Of a stretch of 16,978 bases of DNA, positions 1-6,398 are shown one piece after another. Positions within the stretch are counted from its first letter, which is position 1. Every line of letters begins with the position of its first letter. This stretch comes from Bacteroidetes bacterium UBA7688 (lineage in GTDB: Bacteria; Bacteroidota; Bacteroidia; Chitinophagales; Chitinophagaceae): assembly GCA_002482815.1 (NCBI GenBank), contig DLGS01000310.1, positions 1-16,978 of the forward strand. Reading direction: 5' to 3'. The notes beneath the pieces are model-generated. The model ran no database searches, was not told the origin of the DNA, and saw only the letters and a list, made by a program, of their open reading frames with translations. The position numbers and the translations under genes are program-made.

Positions 1-66
1 AACACTACCGAAAATACGGCTGTAGAGAACAAGAAATCAAAAAAAACGGAAGACCTACCTTTTTAA
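1..66 (+). CDS. ssb: Single-stranded DNA-binding protein, C-terminal tip (partial)
   Basis: Only the last 21 codons and the stop are present; the gene enters from the left edge. The readable tail is polar and Lys/Glu/Asn-rich and ends in TEDLPF. This matches the acidic C-terminal tip of bacterial SSB (usually DDDIPF, often D/E-D-L-P-F in Bacteroidota), which recruits replication and repair proteins. An SSB just upstream of a DUF932 gene is common on plasmids and integrative elements. The OB-fold lies outside the window, so the call rests on the tip and the neighbourhood. Confidence 0.6.
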   Translation, partial: NTTENTAVENKKSKKTEDLPF

Positions 67-96
67 TAGTAGCATAATCATTTAAATTTTAACATC

Positions 97-1158
97 ATGG
101 CACACAATATAAATTACAACGAGCAGACAGAAAAATACAGTTTTTTCAGCACTAAGGAAAAAGCATGGCACAATCTGGGGCAGATTATCTCTGACTACCC
201 AACAAGCGCAGAGGCAATAACGCACGCAGGTTTGGATTATGAAGTAGAAAAACGAAAAATCTTTACACCAAGTTCAGCCGAAATAATTTCAGGTAATGAA
301 ATTATTCACGATAAAATAGAAGTTCCCAATTACTACAGTACGGTGCGCACCGATAATGATGCCGTACTCGGTGTGGTTGGTAAAGACTATCAGATTGTAC
401 AAAACAGGAATGCCTTTTCTTTTTTTGACAGTATTGTAGGCGGTGACGGTATTCTATACGAAACCGCAGGGGCACTCGGAAAAGGGGAGCGCATTTTTAT
501 AACCGCTAAACTGCCTGATTATATAAGGGTCGGTAAAGATGATTTGATTGAAAAATATTTGTTCTTAACCACTTCCCATGACGGAAGCGGAAGCATAACC
601 GCAGCATTCACACCCATCCGCATCGTTTGCAACAATACCCTTAATGCGGCTATGAACAGTAAAACCAATACCGTGCGTATTCGTCATACCTCCAACGCAA
701 AACAGCGTTTGGAACAGGCGCACAAAGTAATGGGGATATCCGATATGCTCTCTGCGCAGATGGAATCCATTTTTAACCATTGGACAAAAATCCAAATCTC
801 GGACAAAGAAGTAAAAAGACTGATTCAGTCCGCCCTTGTCCCCAATAAAGAGGTACTCAAAACCATACAAGATGGCAGAGAGGACGAACTTTCCTCTTGT
901 TTTACAAATATGGTGGACAGTGCATTTGAATATGCGATGAGTGATGCCACACAGCTTATGCAAACTACCCAAGGTACTGTCTTTGGGGCATACAATGCAG
1001 TAACAGGTTATTTTCAGAATAAGAGAAATTACAAAGACAATGAAGCCAAATTAACCTCTCTTTTGATGGGGGGTACAGGACAGATTCGCACCCAATCCGC
1101 TTTTAATCTTTGCTTGGATTTTGCCAATAAAGGGTCAGATGCCTTAATTCTTAATTAA
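97..1158 (+). CDS. DUF932 (phage/plasmid-like, TIGR03299-type) protein
   Basis: A 353-residue soluble protein with the hallmarks of the DUF932 family: an N-terminal W-H-x-L-G (W24-H25-N-L-G28), the R-x-D...LG-V-G...Y-Q-I-V-Q-N block around residues 83-102, and the G-S-I-T-A-A...I-R-I-V-C-N-N-T-L block around residues 164-183. The family is widespread on phages, plasmids and integrative elements; its biochemical role is not established. There are no membrane segments or signal peptide. The ATG follows the SSB stop by 30 bases with no obvious SD, as is normal in this phylum. It precedes the PRTRC genes and was probably acquired with them. The length is usual for the family and no damage is visible. 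Confidence 0.85.
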   Translation: MAHNINYNEQTEKYSFFSTKEKAWHNLGQIISDYPTSAEAITHAGLDYEVEKRKIFTPSSAEIISGNEIIHDKIEVPNYYSTVRTDNDAVLGVVGKDYQIVQNRNAFSFFDSIVGGDGILYETAGALGKGERIFITAKLPDYIRVGKDDLIEKYLFLTTSHDGSGSITAAFTPIRIVCNNTLNAAMNSKTNTVRIRHTSNAKQRLEQAHKVMGISDMLSAQMESIFNHWTKIQISDKEVKRLIQSALVPNKEVLKTIQDGREDELSSCFTNMVDSAFEYAMSDATQLMQTTQGTVFGAYNAVTGYFQNKRNYKDNEAKLTSLLMGGTGQIRTQSAFNLCLDFANKGSDALILN

Positions 1159-1165
1159 CCAATCG

Positions 1166-1190
1166 GGACAGGCAGACTATGCCTGTCCTT
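1166..1190 (+). terminator. Hairpin after the DUF932 gene
   Basis: A perfect 8-bp stem, GGACAGGC (1166-1173) and GCCTGTCC (1181-1188), closes a 7-base loop and is followed by TTT and A-rich sequence. It starts 8 bases after the DUF932 stop and ends 17 bases before the next start. The T-tract is short, so it may act as a partial terminator, an attenuator or an mRNA-processing/stability hairpin between DUF932 and the PRTRC block. Confidence 0.45.
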
Positions 1191-1204
1191 TAAATACTGC
1201 AATC

Positions 1205-1410
1205 ATGATACAAATAGAAGATAAAAACGGAGAAAACATTACTGTTACAAATTTAGTCCAAGCGATTGAGCAGGCAGACTATTTCAGGAATTTTGCCCAT
1301 ACCGACAAACTCTTTGAAGAGTTGACAAAAAACGGCAGGCGTATTGGCAGGACATATATGAAAAACTGATAAAAATTAGTGATTTGGAGATAGGACAAAC
1401 TAAAGAGTAA
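1205..1410 (+). CDS. Small PRTRC-locus protein, read in two frames (-1 shift needed)
   Basis: From the ATG at 1205 the zero frame gives 54 residues (starting MIQIEDKNGENITV) and stops at 1367-1369. The -1 frame then continues as QAYWQDIYEKLIKIS to a stop at 1408-1410, five bases before the PRTRC E start. That tail looks like the natural end of a roughly 68-residue protein, whereas the zero-frame tail is Arg/Gly-rich and unconvincing. The switch falls at A-AAA-AAC (1327-1333), a -1 slippery heptamer in the correct phase. Explanations are a one-base deletion (adding one G at about 1325 restores ELDKKRQAYW), a sequencing error, or programmed frameshifting. I recognise the gene only as a small ORF of PRTRC loci; its function is unknown. 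Confidence 0.6.
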
Positions 1411-1414
1411 AACA

Positions 1415-1954
1415 ATGGAAACCAATTTTTTTAAATCCATTCTTGCCCTGCAGGTTGCAGGGAATTGGACAATAAATATAGCCAGAGAACAGGCGGACAA
1501 ACTTATCGTGTCGGTATTGTTTTTTAATGATGCCGTTGGCGATGATGCCCGAAAAAAAGTACCGCCCATTCTGCTCAAAGGAACGGCAGAAGAACTTGAT
1601 TACGGATTTTTTGAAGCCATCACAGAGCCTGTGAAAGATACCGCACAGCTTTTTGCGAACATGGAGCAGTTTCTTAAAGAAAAAGAACAGGCAAAAGTGA
1701 GTTCTCAAATGGAAAAAGATAATGTTTTGAAAATGGATAAGGAGAAATCCGAAATGCAGAAACAGTATGAGCAAGCCATGAAAAAAGCAGAGGAACTCGA
1801 AACAGCAGGGAAATTTAAAGAAGCATGGATGAAAGTGCCGTCCGCTGACCTGTATCCTGAGTATAAGGACATCATACACGCTCGTAAAGCGGAACTTTCC
1901 GATAAATTCCCAATAGACCTTTTTAATGACCCTAAAACCGAAGAGCCATGTTAA
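1415..1954 (+). CDS. PRTRC system protein E
   Basis: A 179-residue protein. The N-terminal half (about 1-95) is compact and hydrophobic, with NFFKSILALQ and an I-V-S-V-L-F-F block. It is followed by a charged Lys/Glu/Gln-rich helix (about 86-135) likely to be coiled coil, and a short C-terminal segment. This matches the Bacteroidota form of PRTRC protein E (TIGR03741 type), found only with the other PRTRC genes; its activity is unknown. No signal peptide or membrane span is seen. The ATG lies five bases after the extended stop of the frameshifted small gene, and the end overlaps protein C by seven bases, consistent with coupled translation. Confidence 0.8.
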   Translation: METNFFKSILALQVAGNWTINIAREQADKLIVSVLFFNDAVGDDARKKVPPILLKGTAEELDYGFFEAITEPVKDTAQLFANMEQFLKEKEQAKVSSQMEKDNVLKMDKEKSEMQKQYEQAMKKAEELETAGKFKEAWMKVPSADLYPEYKDIIHARKAELSDKFPIDLFNDPKTEEPC

Positions 1955-2166
1955 CAGCCACCACCTTAGAGCGCATTTTTATTTTTAAGGATAAAGCGCA
2001 GGAAATTAAACTCGCCGACCCATCGCCCTCATTCAGTCCCGAAGCGGTACTCAATTTTTATGCACAGACCTATCCGATTTTAACCACCGCATCCATAGAG
2101 GGACCTGTTATAAATGACGACGTAGTGCAGTACAAATTTGTATCTCAGATAGGAACAAAAGGATAA
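1948..2166 (+). CDS. PRTRC system protein C (small, ubiquitin-like candidate)
   Basis: A 72-residue protein with the PRTRC C pattern: an N-terminal strand (LERIFIF), the D-P-x-x-S-F-S-P-E-x-V-x-x-F-Y motif near residues 25-39, a Y-P-x-L-T-T-A-x-I-E-G-P block near 42-53, and a C-terminal strand ending I-G-T-K-G with Gly72 last. The size, the strand-helix-strand outline and the terminal Gly suggest a ubiquitin-like fold whose tail could be adenylated by the ThiF-like protein encoded downstream. From memory, this family has been linked to prokaryotic ubiquitin-like proteins; I could not check this. It overlaps gene E by seven bases. Confidence 0.85.
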   Translation: MLTATTLERIFIFKDKAQEIKLADPSPSFSPEAVLNFYAQTYPILTTASIEGPVINDDVVQYKFVSQIGTKG

Positions 2167-2169
2167 ATC

Positions 2170-2346
2170 ATGAAAACAAAAATGATAACAGGCAGTATCC
2201 AACTGCCTAAAAACAAAAAGTTATGCAGACTATACAGACAGTTAGGGGAATTCGCAGAAAACACAAACAGGCTTCCCGATGCGCAGGAAGTAAAAAAGAA
2301 CCCAAACAGCTCCGCTCCGCTCGAACTCCTGCCGATGGTTTTCTAA
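2170..2346 (+). CDS. Small 58-residue ORF overlapping the start of PRTRC F
   Basis: The ATG lies three bases after the protein C stop, in the same 'atcATG' context as other starts of this operon, so translational coupling is likely. The product (starting MKTKMITGSIQLPKNKKL) has a balanced composition resembling a real protein. Its last 124 bases overlap protein F in another frame, where F reads as an unusually Arg/Lys-rich stretch. An in-phase A-AAA-AAG heptamer at 2292-2298 would, by a -1 slip, move ribosomes into the F frame. It could be an independent small gene, the true N-terminus of F reached by frameshifting, or a spurious frame. I do not recognise a family. Confidence 0.5.
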   Translation: MKTKMITGSIQLPKNKKLCRLYRQLGEFAENTNRLPDAQEVKKNPNSSAPLELLPMVF

Positions 2347-3314
2347 AACATTGCTTTCTGCCATTATTCGAAAAAGGAAAAAAATTACCTGAGCAGTTTG
2401 AGGCGGAAAAGGATTTTTTCGATTCGCTTGACGTCCTTTCTAGACTGTATGGTTTTCAAACAGTAGATGTAACAAACAAATCCTATCCATATAATATACT
2501 GTTGGTACACGCTGACATTCAGAAACAGTTTCATAAATCGGGGCAGGATATTGAACTCAAAATACTGATCGATAATGATGGAATAGTAAAACTGACAACT
2601 AAACATTGCTATAATACGGGTAACACCTTGTATTATATTCCTGTACTGCCCTTGTACAGGCTGTTGCAAAACAGGAAACAAAAACAAACCGCAGAATTAT
2701 TACTGTCTGTTTTTACCTATCTCTACCATATTGCAGGGATTCCATATTACAGGGAAGACAGCAGTTGTCTGTTTTACCACTATGAATGTATGGAAGAATG
2801 GATAATTGATGAATTAGAGGACGAAGATTACAAAGGTGGAAATAGTATGGTTGCAGAATTAAACACGGCTTCTTACTACGGAGATGTGATGCACCGCAAA
2901 ATGTATAATCCCTATCATTTGAACATCTTTGAAAAACGTATAGAAAATTACAATCCCAATACGGTTTTCGAAAAGGACTGTCTGAGTGTTGCTAAAAAAG
3001 CTTTTTTATTATTTCAGCAATATCCAGGCTGTACTATTTTTGAGAATACTTCCAATCAGGAATTTGAAAACGATCAGGGAATTATAAGGGCAGAACAGTA
3101 CATTTCCTTTATAGCAGACACCGATGGAGCACTTTATGAAAGTATCGAGAGGGTAATTAATGATGAATTTAACGAATGCTCCGAAATAGAAGAGCCTGTA
3201 ATACTTCAAATATACGATGTCCAAAACAAGTTAACCGATAAAGGGCTTGATTTTGAATACAGGCTTTTTCCATTACTAAATGAAGTATGCACCCTTTTAA
3301 ATAATATGCCATGA
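2223..3314 (+). CDS. PRTRC system protein F
   Basis: A 363-residue soluble protein, called PRTRC F (TIGR03742 type) from its position between proteins C and B, its length and its Tyr/Phe-rich body with many acidic segments. Function unknown; no catalytic motif, signal or membrane span is recognised. The start is uncertain. ATG 2223 is the only ATG before the conserved-looking body and an in-frame stop lies at 2208, but the first 40 residues are Arg/Lys-rich and share DNA with another plausible frame. The convincing part begins near LFEKGKKLPEQF (residue about 48). If a -1 slip at 2292-2298 occurs, a 381-residue product starting at 2170 results. The stop overlaps the protein B start (ATGA). 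Confidence 0.7.
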   Translation: MQTIQTVRGIRRKHKQASRCAGSKKEPKQLRSARTPADGFLKHCFLPLFEKGKKLPEQFEAEKDFFDSLDVLSRLYGFQTVDVTNKSYPYNILLVHADIQKQFHKSGQDIELKILIDNDGIVKLTTKHCYNTGNTLYYIPVLPLYRLLQNRKQKQTAELLLSVFTYLYHIAGIPYYREDSSCLFYHYECMEEWIIDELEDEDYKGGNSMVAELNTASYYGDVMHRKMYNPYHLNIFEKRIENYNPNTVFEKDCLSVAKKAFLLFQQYPGCTIFENTSNQEFENDQGIIRAEQYISFIADTDGALYESIERVINDEFNECSEIEEPVILQIYDVQNKLTDKGLDFEYRLFPLLNEVCTLLNNMP

Positions 3315-4027
3315 AAGATATAACCAAAACATTCGGTACATTGTACAATCCTGTAAAAACCTTTGTCGTTTATCAGAAAAATTCCGCTGAAAAATCCCTT
3401 TATGTAGAAGCCTATGACATCGATAAAAAAGGCTGTCCCATAAATGCCCATCCCTTAAGCCTTAAGGAAAGCACTCAGCTTGCGGGCGCTCTTGACACTT
3501 CAGAAGAACTCACACGCAGATTTTTAAAACCGTCAGGACTGCTTCCAAAAAAGGTGCTGTACCTGAATCCGGAACAAGGCGGTTATGCCATTTGGCAGAC
3601 ACCTGCCCAAAAAGTTGATTTGTTTTTCATAGAGAGTTTAGGTATTCCAAATGGGAAAGCATCCGTACCGCAATTGTTATGGAAAGCCACTAAAAATACG
3701 CTGTACATATATGCAATGTATACCGATTCTCAAATAAATGAGCAGACTGTTCTTTATCATGCGCCTTTTTTTAATATCTATAAAGATGGAAAAGTCTGCA
3801 TGGGTACTGTATCAGTTACCATAAAAGCAGACTGCCTATTGGAGGAATTCATTCATCTGTGGGAGCAGTATTTCTTTAACAGTTATTTCAGTCACGTAAT
3901 CGGGGATGCAAGTCCCGTAAAAGGAAATATCGTTCAGCTTTGGCAGAAACTTGCAGGCAGTGCAAAAGAATTTCCGCTGAAATCCTTACTTAAAAATGGT
4001 CTGACAATTAAAAATCTATTATCATGA
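3311..4027 (+). CDS. PRTRC system protein B (E2-like candidate)
   Basis: A 238-residue protein whose stop and start overlap both neighbours by ATGA. It matches PRTRC B (TIGR03737 type); from memory this family is also described as a prokaryotic E2-like group (Prok-E2_D). A clear feature is residues 148-165, with H150, N155, G160 and C163 (L-Y-H-A-P-F-F-N-I-Y-K-D-G-K-V-C). This resembles the H-P-N-x(n)-G-x-I-C region around the active cysteine of ubiquitin E2 enzymes, so C163 is the candidate thioester cysteine. No signal or membrane span. The gene lies between F and the ThiF-like gene, as in other PRTRC loci. The E2-like role is inferred, not demonstrated here. Confidence 0.8.
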   Translation: MKDITKTFGTLYNPVKTFVVYQKNSAEKSLYVEAYDIDKKGCPINAHPLSLKESTQLAGALDTSEELTRRFLKPSGLLPKKVLYLNPEQGGYAIWQTPAQKVDLFFIESLGIPNGKASVPQLLWKATKNTLYIYAMYTDSQINEQTVLYHAPFFNIYKDGKVCMGTVSVTIKADCLLEEFIHLWEQYFFNSYFSHVIGDASPVKGNIVQLWQKLAGSAKEFPLKSLLKNGLTIKNLLS

Positions 4028-4827
4028 ACACTCTCAAACCCATGCACTATACAGATAATTACCTGATAAACCCATCCAATCCCATAACGGTAAACCTTAT
4101 CGGCGCAGGAGGAACAGGAAGCAGGATGCTGACTGAACTCGCAAGAATGAACCACAGCCTTATCGCTTTGGGTCATGCAGGACTGCAGGTCAATATATTT
4201 GATGATGATGTGATAACCTCTGCCAATCAGGGAAGACAGCTTTTTGCAGATGCTGAAGTAGGACTGCCCAAAGCCGTGGCACTTATCAATCGTACCAACC
4301 GCTTTTTCGGCACAAATTGGAAAGCCGTAACCGAGCAGTTCTCAACCGAAAATCTGAAATCCCTGCCTAATCGTGGCAGGGCGAATATGTATATCAGTTG
4401 TGTCGATACCGTATCAGCACGTTTTAATATTGCTCATTTCTTACAACATAACATCGAAAACGGTAATTATGAACGCACCAAATCGCTGTATTGGTTGGAT
4501 TTAGGCAATGCCCAAAATACAGGACAAGCGGTTTTGTCTACAATTGGAGAAATCAAACAGCCAAATTCAAATCTCTACAGGACTGTATCCAATCTTCCGG
4601 TGGTTACCGATGAATTTAAGGAACTGCTCGAAGTGGAAAGAAATAACAATCAGCCGAGCTGTTCTCTTGCAGAGGCGCTCCAAAAACAGGATTTATTTAT
4701 CAATTCCACGCTTGCCAATTTGGGAGCTTCACTTTTATGGAAGCTGTTTCGTGAAGGCATGACTTCAAATCGGGGTTTCTTTTTAAATCTGAAGAATTTC
4801 AGGTTAGAACCAATAGCGGTAGACTGA
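4024..4827 (+). CDS. PRTRC system ThiF family (E1-like adenylyltransferase) protein
   Basis: A 267-residue E1/ThiF-superfamily protein (TIGR03736 type). The nucleotide-binding loop is intact (G27-A-G-G-T-G-S33), followed by the acidic strand end D60-D61-D62, the N68...R71-Q72 arginine-finger region, K83, and C126-V-D128 in the Mg/ATP-contact position. A P-S-C213-S-L-A-E-A-L motif supplies a candidate catalytic cysteine. Family members adenylate the C-terminal Gly of small ubiquitin-like proteins; the likely partner is protein C (ending in G72), with protein B as a possible E2. It is the last gene of the operon, overlapping B by four bases and followed by a hairpin. Confidence 0.9.
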   Translation: MNTLKPMHYTDNYLINPSNPITVNLIGAGGTGSRMLTELARMNHSLIALGHAGLQVNIFDDDVITSANQGRQLFADAEVGLPKAVALINRTNRFFGTNWKAVTEQFSTENLKSLPNRGRANMYISCVDTVSARFNIAHFLQHNIENGNYERTKSLYWLDLGNAQNTGQAVLSTIGEIKQPNSNLYRTVSNLPVVTDEFKELLEVERNNNQPSCSLAEALQKQDLFINSTLANLGASLLWKLFREGMTSNRGFFLNLKNFRLEPIAVD

Positions 4828-4835
4828 TGCCCCTC

Positions 4836-4882
4836 CGCCCCGAAATTGATCTTCCTTGGGTCAGCCAATTGCGGGGCGCTTT
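4836..4882 (+). terminator. Probable terminator hairpin of the PRTRC operon
   Basis: The arms at 4836-4847 (CGCCCCGAAATT) and 4867-4878 (AATTGCGGGGCG) pair over 12 positions with one mismatch, with a 19-base loop. CTTTAAAA follows. It starts eight bases after the ThiF stop. The GC-rich lower stem stands out in this AT-rich region. The T-run is short and the loop long, so termination efficiency is uncertain. Confidence 0.5.
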
Positions 4883-5533
4883 AAAACGGAACAACATCGT
4901 CAGGTATATTGCTCATTAAACAATCGCAATATATCTAACGCTGTTTGGTGTTTTAGTATTTTCTATTTTCAGAAACCTTTCAGAATCGATAAATACCACT
5001 CTATATTGAATATATCTTACCATATTGAAAGAAGATTTTACTATTTTCATCATCTTGTAATACAAAATATTTAGCCTCATTCAAATCCACCCTTAAGCCA
5101 TCTCAGAAAGTTACTAGCATTAGCTTTGCTGATTATAATAGATTCAGGAACTTGCAACATTTGCACAAAATGCAATTATAAATCTTTTATAATGTTGATT
5201 TAGAAAAGTTTGTACCTCTGACAATAAAATTGTCTTTGCTGTAACTTTTTCATAATGGAAAAAATGCCTGAATTTTGCCAGTCTGCCGTGTTTAAATCCA
5301 TTTAATTAAAGTATTTATTTCTGCATTGTATTAAAAACTAGTTCATATATTATTGCAAAGAAATCTTTAAATTTCCAGCAAACAAACTCAAATCAATGTC
5401 GGGAGAAGGTCTATAAAGTAATTTAAAAAAGTTCATCTCTTTAATTTATTCAAGCTCAAAATACATTTAGTTAAAATTGAATTTTAATAACGATATCATT
5501 TAGTCATTAATTTTTACACTGCCATAAATTACT
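4883..5533. other. Intergenic junction region without intact genes
   Basis: About 650 very AT-rich bases between the plus-strand PRTRC operon and the converging stress-protein gene. I find no credible complete gene. It contains an 8-bp inverted repeat TATATTGC/GCAATATA (4905-4912 and 4926-4933), the detached LytTR 3' end (5075-5153), an AT-only hairpin (ATTATAAA 5175-5182, TTTATAAT 5186-5193), and a 15-base palindrome GACAAT-AAA-ATTGTC (5220-5234) immediately after a -7-like TACCTCTG. From 5240 to 5533 I see nothing recognisable. It probably contains the boundary between accessory and resident DNA. Confidence 0.5.
5075..5153 (-). pseudogene. Detached 3' end of a LytTR response regulator gene
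   Basis: On the minus strand this encodes 24 residues, VPESIIISKANASNFLRWLKGGFE split here as VPESIIISKANA and SNFLRWLKGGFE, followed by TGA. It matches the end of the intact regulator (stop at 7482) at 22 of 24 residues. The DNA matches 7480-7558 with five mismatches in 79 bases, including a 34-base identical run at 5120-5153. Similarity ends abruptly at 5153, so the rest of the gene is missing. By chance or not, an in-frame ATG at 5160 makes a 27-codon ORF, but a fragment this short cannot form a LytTR domain. It is in the same orientation as the intact gene and flanks the stress-protein/TetR pair. Confidence 0.85.
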
Positions 5534-6361
5534 TTAAAAATCAGGAAGATACAATAATGGAATATCTAAACCAGCAACCATATTTTTAGTTTTACTAATA
5601 TGGACAAGCGAATCCCAAAAACCATCCTTTTTGAGAACCAAAATTAAAATATCCGCATTATAAGTCTTAATCTCTAATTTTATTTCATTGACCAAAGTAC
5701 TCGCCTTGATACTTTTATAAACAAACTTAACCGGTTGAAATCCATCTCGGTCAGCAGTATTTAATTTATCCTGGACCTGAATCAATTCTTCAACTTTTTC
5801 ATCAATACTAAAAAACTCAATTTCAGCCTGTAAATCATCTGTAATTTGAGTAAACCAAAAAAGTTTTTCAACTGATGATAGACTTAAATCATTAAATGCA
5901 AAAAGTATTTTTTTCGCATTACGAAAACGAGCTCTTTCGGGTACTGACAGTACTGGAATTTTTATTTTTTTTATAAAAGATACCATCGAATCATCCTTTA
6001 AATCCTCATCAAAAGAACGATCAGACATCCACATAACAATAAATTCTACTTTAATATCCTTAGTTAAAAAAAAGAGCTGTTCTTCTAAAAGTGAATAATC
6101 ACAAAAGAATTCTACTACAATATTAAAGATCTTTGAAAGATCTTTTCCTAAATGCTCCAATCTCCCAGTAGCTTTAACTAATTCATTCTGTGCTAAATCA
6201 TCTGATTTTAATGATTGAGCCCCATCTTCTAAGAAGAAAAATGAATTAGTAAGAATAAGCTTTGCTCCTAACACTTTTGCAAATTCAGCAGCGTAAACAA
6301 CAGCATTATTTGCTTTGGGAGAAAAATTTGTTGCTGCAATTATTATCAGAGGTAAAGCCAT
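5534..6361 (-). CDS. Tandem-domain universal stress protein (UspA family)
   Basis: A 275-residue cytoplasmic protein with two Usp-like alpha/beta domains. Domain 1 (about 1-142) starts PLIIIAATNFSPKANNAVVYAAEFA, shortened here to its key ATNFSP-N-A-YA-AEFAK pattern, and ends KIPVLSVP. Domain 2 (about 147-275) begins KKILFAFNDLS and ends DIPLLYLP. The G-x2-G-x9-G-(S/T) ATP-binding motif is missing from both domains: residues VMWMSDRS in domain 1 and LVLKKDGF in domain 2 occupy those places. It is therefore probably a non-ATP-binding member, a common type in Bacteroidota. It lies 37 bases downstream of the TetR-type gene on the same strand, so the two are probably cotranscribed. Confidence 0.85.
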   Translation of the reverse strand: MALPLIIIAATNFSPKANNAVVYAAEFAKVLGAKLILTNSFFFLEDGAQSLKSDDLAQNELVKATGRLEHLGKDLSKIFNIVVEFFCDYSLLEEQLFFLTKDIKVEFIVMWMSDRSFDEDLKDDSMVSFIKKIKIPVLSVPERARFRNAKKILFAFNDLSLSSVEKLFWFTQITDDLQAEIEFFSIDEKVEELIQVQDKLNTADRDGFQPVKFVYKSIKASTLVNEIKLEIKTYNADILILVLKKDGFWDSLVHISKTKNMVAGLDIPLLYLPDF

Positions 6362-6398
6362 AAATAAATAATGTATTTAACAATTAGCATTTGTTATT

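Noticed and set aside
565..972. 135-codon minus-strand frame inside the DUF932 gene
   Set aside because: No family pattern, and fully covered by the well supported plus-strand gene.
1169..1281. 12-base repeat CAGGCAGACTAT at 1169-1180 and 1270-1281
   Set aside because: Only two copies, one within a hairpin and one within a coding frame; too short to call a repeat element.
1400..1879. 159-codon minus-strand frame opposite PRTRC E
   Set aside because: Very rich in Phe, Cys and His, as expected from the reverse complement of Lys/Glu codons; the plus strand encodes a recognisable protein.
4856..5074. 72-codon plus-strand frame after the PRTRC operon
   Set aside because: It starts inside the terminator-like hairpin, has no recognisable pattern and an unusual His/Tyr/Phe composition typical of non-coding AT-rich DNA.
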